Source: a virus
Direction: 5' to 3' (one strand)
Virus record (IMG/VR): IMGVR_UViG_3300005664_000056
Span: 1 to 28,301 of that record
DNA: 28,301 nucleotides
Below, piece by piece: positions 21,154 through 26,614 of the stretch. Positions within the stretch are counted from its first letter, which is position 1, and the number at the start of each line of letters is the position of its first letter. A program made the position numbers and the translations under genes. The notes under the pieces are model-generated. The model ran no database searches. It had not been told where the DNA came from and worked only from the letters and a program-made list of their open reading frames with translations.

Positions 21154-21753
21154 TCAAAGTCCTGATTGAATGGGGTTCTTAACCAACGGGCCGTTTAATA
21201 TCCGTGAGGCCCACACCATCATTTCTTCATCGGACATCACACTCTTCATCCAATTAGCTGCCTTACAAACCAGCCGCACATTGGACTCCGTGTAACCAAT
21301 CGCATTGTCTATGCGGTCGATTGTCACGTTCGTGTAAACGCCCTTCCCTTGGCCTTGGATGTGTGTCATCGGAATCCCGGTTATTGCACACTTACCGTCC
21401 TGCTCTCTCCACCTACGCATGAGCAGCTCGTGTGTCACCTCTGATTCCGCAGCCATCAACCTCCGCCTCACGGTGTTTCTTCGCTGGCCAGACGTGGCTT
21501 TATGGGCCCGCCAAAGACATCGAAGATAAGCATCCGTGTTTTCAGTTTTGTAAGTTCTGGTTCTCTTCGTGTTGCATGAGTTGCATCTAGTTTCTCTGCC
21601 ATTTGCTGTGTGCCTGGCTGGATAAAAGTTCTCCAGTGGGACCCACAGATGACAGCTAGAGCACTCTTGCTTTCCGTCGATCACCAGCTTCTTTGGCCTA
21701 CCGGCTTTTTTGCCGTTAGGCACATACGATAATTCACTACTGCTTGTACCCAT
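21154..21753 (-). CDS. HNH homing-type endonuclease
   Basis: A 199-residue protein. It opens with an AT-hook-like KAGRPKKL (about 16-23), continues with a zinc ribbon CSSCHLWVPLENFYP...RCNSC (about 31-60), and has a C-terminal HNH-type region: DGKCAITGIPMTH, then NVTIDRIDNAIGYTESNVRLVCKAANWMKS. Free-standing HNH endonucleases insert beside conserved phage genes and cut alleles lacking the insert. Here the gene sits between the major capsid and its partner. The ATG at 21753 is preferred over an opening at 21804 because of the strong AGGAGG, itself in a hairpin. Confidence 0.85.
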   Translation of the reverse strand: MGTSSSELSYVPNGKKAGRPKKLVIDGKQECSSCHLWVPLENFYPARHTANGRETRCNSCNTKRTRTYKTENTDAYLRCLWRAHKATSGQRRNTVRRRLMAAESEVTHELLMRRWREQDGKCAITGIPMTHIQGQGKGVYTNVTIDRIDNAIGYTESNVRLVCKAANWMKSVMSDEEMMVWASRILNGPLVKNPIQSGL

Positions 21754-21755
21754 AA

Positions 21756-21769
21756 AACCTCCTGAGGTT
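21756..21769 (-). promoter_or_regulatory. hairpin presenting the AGGAGG of the HNH gene
   Basis: Minus strand AACCT-CAGG-AGGTT: five pairs, or four pairs with loop TCAGGA. The SD spans loop and stem, two bases before the ATG at 21753. Confidence 0.45.
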
Positions 21770-21816
21770 GCGACAAGTGTATTCCACAAGTCGTTAGCCA
21801 GCAAGAGGATATCGTG

Positions 21817-22929
21817 TCAAGCATAATTTTTGAGTTTGGCCAAAAACTTAGGACTTAAACTGCACTGGCCGTAGAATCCCGAGGCCCACAGAGCGGCAAA
21901 GCCAGCCCGAGGATCTTCGGTGGGTCCACGCATCCAGAACAGTTCCGGCATCCAGGAGGCGATCTCCACGGTGCTGGTGTTGACCATGTAGCCGGTGTTG
22001 GCCGGGCAATCGAAGTCCGCACTGATCGTGCAACCGTCTTGGTTCAACACGTTGCCGGCGAAGCCCAGGTCATTGGCCGTCTTGGCGGGAACCGAGATTC
22101 GGCGGATGGCCTCTTCGTGGTTCTTGTAGGCCTGGAACAGGTTGGGAGCCAGGGAGCAGATCTCGGGCATTCCATCGTCGCCACCTTGGATGGTGAGCCA
22201 GGTGATGGTCTGACCGATCACACGCCAGCAGTTGTCCTCGAACGTGGTGGAGCCGGTGCCCCAGCCCGTGCTGGACCAGTTCACCAGTTTCGGTGAGAAG
22301 TAATCGTATTCCACATCGCCCTGTCCATCCGGCCAGTCGTTGGCCAGCGTGGCATTGGGGGAAGTCGTGAGGTTGGCACTCCACGTTCCGCCTTGATTGG
22401 CGAGAGCCGTCGAGAGACCCGCATAGGTCGTGCTCGGTTCAGCGATGCGGTCACCAGCAGCAGGAGCCGTTCGCTCCGTGAGGCAGGTTTCCAAACCATA
22501 GATGGCGTTCTCACGGCCAGCGGTGCCACCCGCCTTGTACACTTCCGAAGCCAGACCGTTCTGGAGCTTCTTCATGATGCGGCCTTGCTTGGTCTTGAAC
22601 AGATTGATGAGGGCTTCCTCACCGCTATTCATCGCCTTCTGCTTCATGGTGATCGAGTCCGAGACTTGATAACCCGAAACAGGGAGCACCGCCTGTTGGA
22701 AGGCTTGGTGGTTCGAGAAGTCGATCATCGAGCCATCGCCGTGCTGGTGCATGGTGGGCTGCGAGAATTCGATCTGCCAGCGGAATTCATAGCCGCTGTT
22801 GTTGTAGGTGATCCGGCCCTTCTTCTTGAGCATCGCCAAGAAGAGACGACGGCGGATCGTCATATCCGAAGCACCCTTCATGTAGGCGGGCTTCGTGGTA
22901 TTGATTACGCCAATCCATTCGTCAGACAT
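21817..22929 (-). CDS. major capsid protein
   Basis: A 370-residue protein immediately after the scaffold gene. The N-terminus (IGVINTTKPAYMKGASDMTIRRRLFLAMLKKKGRI) is helical. The middle (VLPVSGYQVSDSITMKQKAMNSGEEALINLFKTKQGRIMKKLQNGLASEVYKAGG) has the long spine-helix pattern of HK97-fold capsid proteins. Trp/Thr-rich strands follow (TGWGTGSTTFEDNCWRVIGQTITWLTIQGG), and then CSLAPNLFQAYKNHEEAIRRI. The order scaffold then capsid, and the size, support the call. The leader has three hairpins, one with the SD in its loop. Confidence 0.82.
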   Translation of the reverse strand: MSDEWIGVINTTKPAYMKGASDMTIRRRLFLAMLKKKGRITYNNSGYEFRWQIEFSQPTMHQHGDGSMIDFSNHQAFQQAVLPVSGYQVSDSITMKQKAMNSGEEALINLFKTKQGRIMKKLQNGLASEVYKAGGTAGRENAIYGLETCLTERTAPAAGDRIAEPSTTYAGLSTALANQGGTWSANLTTSPNATLANDWPDGQGDVEYDYFSPKLVNWSSTGWGTGSTTFEDNCWRVIGQTITWLTIQGGDDGMPEICSLAPNLFQAYKNHEEAIRRISVPAKTANDLGFAGNVLNQDGCTISADFDCPANTGYMVNTSTVEIASWMPELFWMRGPTEDPRAGFAALWASGFYGQCSLSPKFLAKLKNYA

Positions 22930-22930
22930 C

Positions 22931-22948
22931 TTTAGCTTCCTTGCTAAA
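22931..22948 (-). promoter_or_regulatory. perfect GGA-loop hairpin at the major capsid RBS
   Basis: Minus strand TTTAGC-AAGGAA-GCTAAA: a perfect six-pair stem with the whole SD in a six-base loop, one base before the ATG at 22929. CAAGGA matches the centre of the CsrA consensus. Confidence 0.65.
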
Positions 22949-22973
22949 AGCCAGTCACAGGGCAGGCCGCCAG

Positions 22974-23034
22974 GTCAGCAAATCTCTGACGCTAGAAGGG
23001 CGTGATGCCTATTCACTGGGTGTATCCATACACC
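22974..23034 (-). promoter_or_regulatory. two further hairpins in the major capsid leader
   Basis: Minus strand GGTGTA-TGGA-TACACC (23019-23034) is a perfect six-pair hairpin with TGGA in the loop (ATGGA with the closing base), starting at the scaffold stop codon. GTCAG-AGATTTG-CTGAC (22974-22990) follows. The first could be a second CsrA-type site, 87 bases from the one at the RBS. Confidence 0.45.
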
Positions 23035-23474
23035 TACGCTGCCGCACCGGTCTTATGCTTGCGGAAAGCGTTGGTAAACATGTTCTCTAACTCGCCCTCA
23101 TTGCTGGGGACGAAGCCACTCCCGTCGTCGGTGTAGCTGCCTTGATTGGCTGAGGGGCTGGCCTTCCGCCGCATCTCATCAATGAAGGACTCTTGTTTTG
23201 ATTTGGGGGCCGCAGAGGGAGGGGCGTCCGTGCCCTTGATGAACTTTCCATGCTCATCCCTCGCACGACCTGCATCGGTTGGCGTAACAACCGGTGTTGG
23301 ACTGGTAGGCTGCGTGTTCACGCCTGATAACTTCAAGGCGTAAGCCGCTAGCTTCTGGGGGTCGTTTATACCCTGTTGGCGGAGTTCCGCAACAGTCTGC
23401 CGAAACTTCTCGCCGTCAGCCGTCAGTCGGCCATCGGGTTGATAGAGCCAAGCTTTGTGCTCGTCCGAGAACTT
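23034..23474 (-). CDS. scaffold C-terminal part, in frame beyond an amber codon
   Basis: After the TAG at 23475-23477 the same frame stays open for 146 codons to a second TAG. It begins KFSDEHKAWLYQPDGRLTADG and runs through EKFRQTVAELRQQGINDPQKLAAYALKLSG into a polar linker and a helical, basic end (MFTNAFRKHKTG). It reads as a normal scaffold C-terminus, whose basic helix usually contacts the capsid protein. No ATG with an SD is present in this frame near the amber; a TTG at 23336 lacks an RBS. Separate translation therefore looks unlikely. Confidence 0.55.
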   Translation of the reverse strand, partial: KFSDEHKAWLYQPDGRLTADGEKFRQTVAELRQQGINDPQKLAAYALKLSGVNTQPTSPTPVVTPTDAGRARDEHGKFIKGTDAPPSAAPKSKQESFIDEMRRKASPSANQGSYTDDGSGFVPSNEGELENMFTNAFRKHKTGAAA

Positions 23475-24167
23475 CTACTCGAAGGACTGGGCCTGGGTCT
23501 GTTGTTCGTAGGATTGGAACTGACTCTGGATCTTCTCTTCCAGCATTCGCTGGAACTGCCGCTCCAAGACGGGGCTGATGCCCTTGTAGATGTTCTGGTA
23601 GAAGTTCCCTTCGAACAGCTTCTGCATCTGTTCGCGTTGGGCAACGTGGGCCTGGTTCAGATCGTTGAGAACCGGCAGGGCCATGGCTTCGAAGCCGGGC
23701 TTGGCCTGATAGAGGCCGTTGTCACCCAGTTCTACAATGCCCTGATTGATCAGGAACTTCGCTTGTTCGTTAATCTGTGGTGCTTGCCACAAGGAGTTGA
23801 AATGGGAGTCGGGATCGAATTCGTCACTGGCCTCCTCGCTGGCTACATCATCGGAGCTACGATTGCCACGATTGGCACCGCCATCCTTTGTGCCACTTAC
23901 AAGCGATGAGCGGCCAAGGTCAGCGTAGGCCCGGTCTTGCATGTACCGGTCGAGGAGGGCTTCCGCAAAGGAGCTCTCGTCCTCGATCCCATCGAGTGGG
24001 AGTCCGGCTGCTTGGGCTCGGGCATACAGCCCGCTACCAGAGAATGAGGAGTGTTGCTCGGGAGCAGCTTGTTCTGGGGCTGCTTCAGGTGTGGCCTCAG
24101 CCACGGGAGATTCCGGTTCCGCTTCCGGAGTAGGGACGCCACCAAAGATGTCTTCGAGCTCAGGCAT
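23475..24167 (-). CDS. capsid scaffold protein, N-terminal part ending at amber
   Basis: A 230-residue protein and the first gene of the late block. The N-terminus is Pro/Glu/Ala-rich and disordered (TPEAEPESPVAEATPEAAPEQ). The second half is helical (LVEL..., QAHVAQREQMQKLFEGNFYQNIYKGISPVLERQFQRMLEEKIQSQFQSYEQQTQAQSFE), typical of scaffolds. It lies immediately before the major capsid gene. The frame continues beyond the TAG for a further 146 codons (see next feature). The start has a GGA-loop hairpin directly before it and a consensus-like promoter upstream. Confidence 0.75.
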   Translation of the reverse strand: MPELEDIFGGVPTPEAEPESPVAEATPEAAPEQAAPEQHSSFSGSGLYARAQAAGLPLDGIEDESSFAEALLDRYMQDRAYADLGRSSLVSGTKDGGANRGNRSSDDVASEEASDEFDPDSHFNSLWQAPQINEQAKFLINQGIVELGDNGLYQAKPGFEAMALPVLNDLNQAHVAQREQMQKLFEGNFYQNIYKGISPVLERQFQRMLEEKIQSQFQSYEQQTQAQSFE

Positions 24168-24181
24168 AGGATTCCGTTCCT
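24168..24181 (-). promoter_or_regulatory. GGA-loop hairpin at RBS of the scaffold gene
   Basis: Minus strand AGGA-ACGGAA-TCCT: four pairs with ACGGA (ANGGA) in the loop, directly adjoining the ATG at 24167. The SD-like AGGA also forms the 5' arm. Confidence 0.4.
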
Positions 24182-24203
24182 GGAGATATAGGGGGTTGAG
24201 CTA

Positions 24204-24232
24204 TTAGTACCACTGATACAGAGACCTGTCAA
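24204..24232 (-). promoter_or_regulatory. candidate sigma70-type promoter of the late block
   Basis: The minus strand has a perfect TTGACA (24227-24232), a 17-base spacer and TACTAA (24204-24209) as -10. The start of transcription would be about 30 bases before the scaffold ATG. The -10 matches only half of the consensus, but the -35 and spacing are ideal. Confidence 0.45.
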
Positions 24233-24236
24233 ACTA

Positions 24237-24247
24237 CACAAGGAGTG
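24237..24247 (+). promoter_or_regulatory. weak GGA-loop hairpin at RBS of the 24252 gene
   Basis: CAC-AAGGA-GTG closes the SD in a five-base loop with only three pairs. The surrounding ACACAAGGAGTG resembles the CsrA consensus in sequence. Confidence 0.3.
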
Positions 24248-24251
24248 ATGA

Positions 24252-24479
24252 ATGAAGAAAGATGAGATCACGGCGTTCTGCTACAACCCGAACAACGGGG
24301 TCGCCAACGACACGCAGTACACCTTCAAGTCATCGGACGTCAGGGGCATTACAATGGCTCCCGATGGAACGACCTACGCCAACCTGCGTGGGTTCCGTCA
24401 GGCCCGCATCCGGGTCAACGACTACTTCAACCTCAAGGAAGAGAAGTTCCCATGGACCAAGGCACCCAGTCCAAAGTAA
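24252..24479 (+). CDS. small hypothetical protein
   Basis: A 75-residue basic protein, first gene of the right-hand plus-strand block, divergent from the scaffold gene. It has mixed beta/turn content (DTQYTFKSSDVRGITMAPDGTTYANLRGFRQARIRVNDYF) and no motif I know. An AAGGAG lies seven bases before the ATG. The next gene starts inside its last nine codons in another frame, so the two are probably translated together. Confidence 0.75.
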   Translation: MKKDEITAFCYNPNNGVANDTQYTFKSSDVRGITMAPDGTTYANLRGFRQARIRVNDYFNLKEEKFPWTKAPSPK

Positions 24480-24796
24480 AGTCCGTCGTTCAGTCCCTAC
24501 TGAAGACCGCCGCTCGGGCCCATCTCTGGCACCTAGGTACCAAGTCCTACGCCCAGCACGTCGCTCTCGGAGAACTCTATGAGTACCTCCACGATGCGGC
24601 CGACAAGCTGGCCGAGTCTTCAATGGGAGACGGCCTGACTATGGATGAGCCCAGTATCCCCACGGTTCTTAAGGAACTAGACGGGATCTGTAAGGAGTTG
24701 CGGTCCATCCCTGGCGAGCCGTGGCTCCAGAACATCGCCCAAGAGATTGACGGGGCGATCTATAAGTACCAGTACAAGTTGCGAAACCTGTCTTAA
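24452..24796 (+). CDS. ferritin-like phage protein (DUF5856-type)
   Basis: A 114-residue all-helical protein. The N-terminal helix pair contains RAHLWHLGTKSYAQHVALGELYEYLHDAADKLAES, where the 'H.WH..T.S...H.ALG..Y..L....D...E' spacing is that of the small Dps/ferritin-like family found in many phages. The end, WLQNIAQEIDGAIYKYQYKLRNLS, is also typical. The family may bind metal and its role in phages is unclear. It overlaps the preceding gene by 28 bases, with GGAAGAG upstream of its ATG. Confidence 0.65.
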   Translation: MDQGTQSKVKSVVQSLLKTAARAHLWHLGTKSYAQHVALGELYEYLHDAADKLAESSMGDGLTMDEPSIPTVLKELDGICKELRSIPGEPWLQNIAQEIDGAIYKYQYKLRNLS

Positions 24797-24804
24797 GGAG
24801 ATAG
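24788..24804 (+). promoter_or_regulatory. hairpin presenting the SD of the 24807 gene
   Basis: CTGTCT-TAAGG-AGATAG: six pairs including one G-U, with AAGG of the SD in the loop. Opening the innermost pair exposes AAGGA fully. It lies two bases before the ATG. Confidence 0.4.
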
Positions 24805-24806
24805 CC

Positions 24807-25085
24807 ATGAACCGTCGGGAGATGATCGGAGCGGTGGCCGGTTTGATCGGCTACTCCCAGGCCGGGTCCAGCCAGCCCGAGAAAGTCTGGGGAGACAAAC
24901 TCCTGAATTACGCAGATGTTGGCCAGGCCACGATGACAGAACCGGGCAAAGGTCCGGTTCATTACTGGTTTGAGGTAAATGGCAGGTGGGTTGAGGTGGA
25001 TATGCGAACCTACTACGGCTATATGGCAGCCAACGTGTTTCCTGAAAGATTCAAGTGCGGCAAGTACTTCACTTACTACAGTTGA
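24807..25085 (+). CDS. small protein with a twin-arginine-like N-terminus
   Basis: A 92-residue protein starting MNRREMIGAVAGLIGYSQA, which looks like a Tat signal peptide: a twin arginine, a modest hydrophobic stretch and a small-residue end. The rest (VHYWFEVNGRWVEVDMRTYYGYMAANVFPERF) is rich in Tyr and Trp. If the signal is real, the product acts outside the cytoplasm. The ATG at 24807 has AAGGAG six bases before it; an opening at 24747 is inside the previous gene. No family is recognised. Confidence 0.7.
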   Translation: MNRREMIGAVAGLIGYSQAGSSQPEKVWGDKLLNYADVGQATMTEPGKGPVHYWFEVNGRWVEVDMRTYYGYMAANVFPERFKCGKYFTYYS

Positions 25086-25101
25086 ATGCAGCAGTGAGCC
25101 C

Positions 25102-25175
25102 TGCCGGAGGAGGCGTGTATCGCCGGCAATCGCTAGCCTTTGTGACCGCGTGCCATCAGGCGGATATCTGGTGGC
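25102..25175 (+). other. structured gap: nested hairpin and terminator-like stem with GGA in unpaired segments
   Basis: Between 25086 and 25241 I see no gene. TGCC-GGAGGA-GGCG-TGTAT-CGCC-GGCA (25102-25128) forms a stem with GGAGGA as a bulge. GCCATCAG and CTGGTGGC (25152-25175) form an eight-pair stem with one G-U and loop GCGGATAT, followed by CCTTTAAT, a weak terminator tract. GGA is unpaired in both, as in CsrA-binding RNAs. Confidence 0.4.
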
Positions 25176-25189
25176 CCTTTAATACAAAT

Positions 25190-25205
25190 CGGCCTGTGTA
25201 GGCCG
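25190..25205 (+). repeat. CGGCCT-N4-AGGCCG leader hairpin, copy B (25242 leader)
   Basis: CGGCCTGTGTAGGCCG, followed by AATTCCCC and then GGGTGG. This leader matches the csrA leader over most of its length: stem, AATTCCCC, GGGTGG, and AGGAG with ACTTA before the ATG. The hairpin ends 36 bases before the ATG at 25242. Confidence 0.7.
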
Positions 25206-25223
25206 AATTCCCCTCAAATGGGT

Positions 25224-25240
25224 GGGTGATAGGAGCACTT
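25224..25240 (+). promoter_or_regulatory. GGA-loop hairpin at RBS of the 25242 gene
   Basis: GGGTG-ATAGGAG-CACTT: three Watson-Crick pairs and two G-U, with the SD in a seven-base loop, one base before the ATG. Confidence 0.35.
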
Positions 25241-25241
25241 A

Positions 25242-25748
25242 ATGAAGGTCAGGCTGACCCCGGTGACGCTTAAGCGTGCCAAGGAGTTTGTTGATTCGCA
25301 CCATCGCCATAACCAATCGCCCGTTGGGTGGAAGTTTGGGGTAGGGATCGAGCGGTTCTACCACAATAAGATCGACATCGGCTGTGCTGGTGGGCCCACT
25401 TGGGAAGAAGGGTGGGAGCTTTGTGGCGTGGCGATAGCCGGTCGATGCGTGGCCCGTGAGTTGGATAAGATCGGGACCAACATTGAGATAACCAGGGTCT
25501 GCGTGCTCGAAGAACGCAACGGCAACAGCATCCTGTATGGGGCCATATTGCGGGCCTGCCAATCACTGGGATACACCAAGGCCTACACCTACACTCTCCA
25601 AGAAGAGTCGGGCTCCAGTCTTAAGGCGGTGGGTTTCCAGGTTGATGAAATCCTTCCGGCCAGGGAAACCTGGTCGTGCCCATCCCGCCCAAGGCTTTCA
25701 ATCAAACGACCAGAAGGACCCAAGGTTCGGTGGGTCAAAAACCTATGA
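25242..25748 (+). CDS. XF1762-like GNAT-fold acetyltransferase
   Basis: A 168-residue protein with the features of the XF1762-like family: FVDSHHRHNQSPVGWKFGVGIE near the N-terminus, LCGVAIAGRCVARELDK, an EITRVCVLEERNGNSILYGAILRACQSLGYTKAYTYT core, and EESGSSLKAVGFQVD. These correspond to the acyl-CoA binding and C-terminal GNAT elements. Such genes are common in phages and their substrate is unknown. The family's N-terminal half here has a short insertion (NKIDIGCAGGPTWEEGWE). The stop overlaps the next ATG (ATGA). Confidence 0.75.
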   Translation: MKVRLTPVTLKRAKEFVDSHHRHNQSPVGWKFGVGIERFYHNKIDIGCAGGPTWEEGWELCGVAIAGRCVARELDKIGTNIEITRVCVLEERNGNSILYGAILRACQSLGYTKAYTYTLQEESGSSLKAVGFQVDEILPARETWSCPSRPRLSIKRPEGPKVRWVKNL

Positions 25749-26614
25749 CTAAGGCTCGGTTTAAGCCCAAGGTGGGATACGTTCCCTCGGTGTACGTCTA
25801 TACGATGCGGACCCCGCACAGTCTGTGCTTCCGGGATATGGAGCTACGGGCCAAGAGCTACCTGACGATGCTCCGCTTTAATAAGCACCCCGTAAAAGAA
25901 GCCAAAGAGGTGAAGCGGTTTCGGGAGGCCCTGTCCCTGAAAGCGGCACGGCGTTCGATCTTGGACCGGGAGGTAGGCGGGGACCTACTGAAGAACATTA
26001 TGCAGCCAGGGGACTATCTGATTGTGAATTCCCTGACAGATGCGTTCATGAAGGAGGAGGACCTGGTGACGGTGATGAACCGGTTCCAGGAGCGGGAGCA
26101 GCACCTACACGTGTTGGACTTCTATGGTGCAGCAGTAGATTGCAGCAGCCCCTCGGGCCAGATCCTCCTCGGTAATATGCGGATGATCCATCAATACAAT
26201 CGGGACTATCGGCGGAAGGTCACGGACAGCGTGCGGACGCGGGCACGGGCAATAACGCGGCTCGCGGGCGGGCGGACGCCTTTCTTCTGTGAGGCCATCG
26301 AGAGTCATGGAGAGATCCGTCTGATCCTCAAGAGCTGGGCCATCCCCGCCGCCGAAGTCATTGGGAAGTACCGGCACAGCGACAACCCCAGTGAGCGGGT
26401 GAAGTACCCGGTCATTGCGGGCCAGCTAACCAAGGCAGGGCTCGGGGCGGGGTGGAAGAAGGACCCGAAGAGCCTGGACGAGCTGTACCACTTCTGGCGT
26501 GCCTGGGTGGCTGCCGGGAGGCCTGACGTCAATACACTGAAGTTCCCCGACTTTATTTACGAGTACCGCTCCCTCATGGCCCGAGGCCTAGTCAATGAAA
26601 ACAATCACGTTTGA
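25745..26614 (+). CDS. degenerate serine-recombinase-fold protein
   Basis: A 289-residue protein. The block LLKNIMQPGDYLIVNSLTDAFMKEEDLVTVMNRFQEREQHLHVLDFYGAAVDCSSPSGQILLGNMRMIHQYNRDYRRKVTDSVRTRARA matches the resolvase/invertase core: 'GD.lvv..lDR..R...dl', then 'vDt.tp.G.l....a...e..r....e..r...'. Catalytic positions are altered: the D-R-x-x-R element reads D-A-F-M-K, and the N-terminal Y-x-R-x-S reads Y-T-M-R-T. It is therefore probably not a recombinase in the usual sense. It overlaps its neighbours by 4 and 20 bases. The C-terminus (about 205-289) is unfamiliar, possibly DNA-binding. Confidence 0.6.
   Translation: MTKARFKPKVGYVPSVYVYTMRTPHSLCFRDMELRAKSYLTMLRFNKHPVKEAKEVKRFREALSLKAARRSILDREVGGDLLKNIMQPGDYLIVNSLTDAFMKEEDLVTVMNRFQEREQHLHVLDFYGAAVDCSSPSGQILLGNMRMIHQYNRDYRRKVTDSVRTRARAITRLAGGRTPFFCEAIESHGEIRLILKSWAIPAAEVIGKYRHSDNPSERVKYPVIAGQLTKAGLGAGWKKDPKSLDELYHFWRAWVAAGRPDVNTLKFPDFIYEYRSLMARGLVNENNHV

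Noticed and set aside
22393-22935. 180-residue plus-strand frame antisense to the major capsid gene
   Set aside because: No RBS or family match; a codon-phase shadow of the capsid gene.
23034-23336. Separate 100-residue gene starting at TTG after the scaffold
   Set aside because: Same frame as the scaffold without a break other than the amber, no SD at the TTG, and the text before the TTG already reads as scaffold.
23376-23909. 177-residue plus-strand frame antisense to the scaffold gene, ending in a hydrophobic segment
   Set aside because: Lies wholly opposite a well-supported gene, has no RBS, and its Leu/Val-rich text is what antisense of Gln/Glu-rich helical codons gives.
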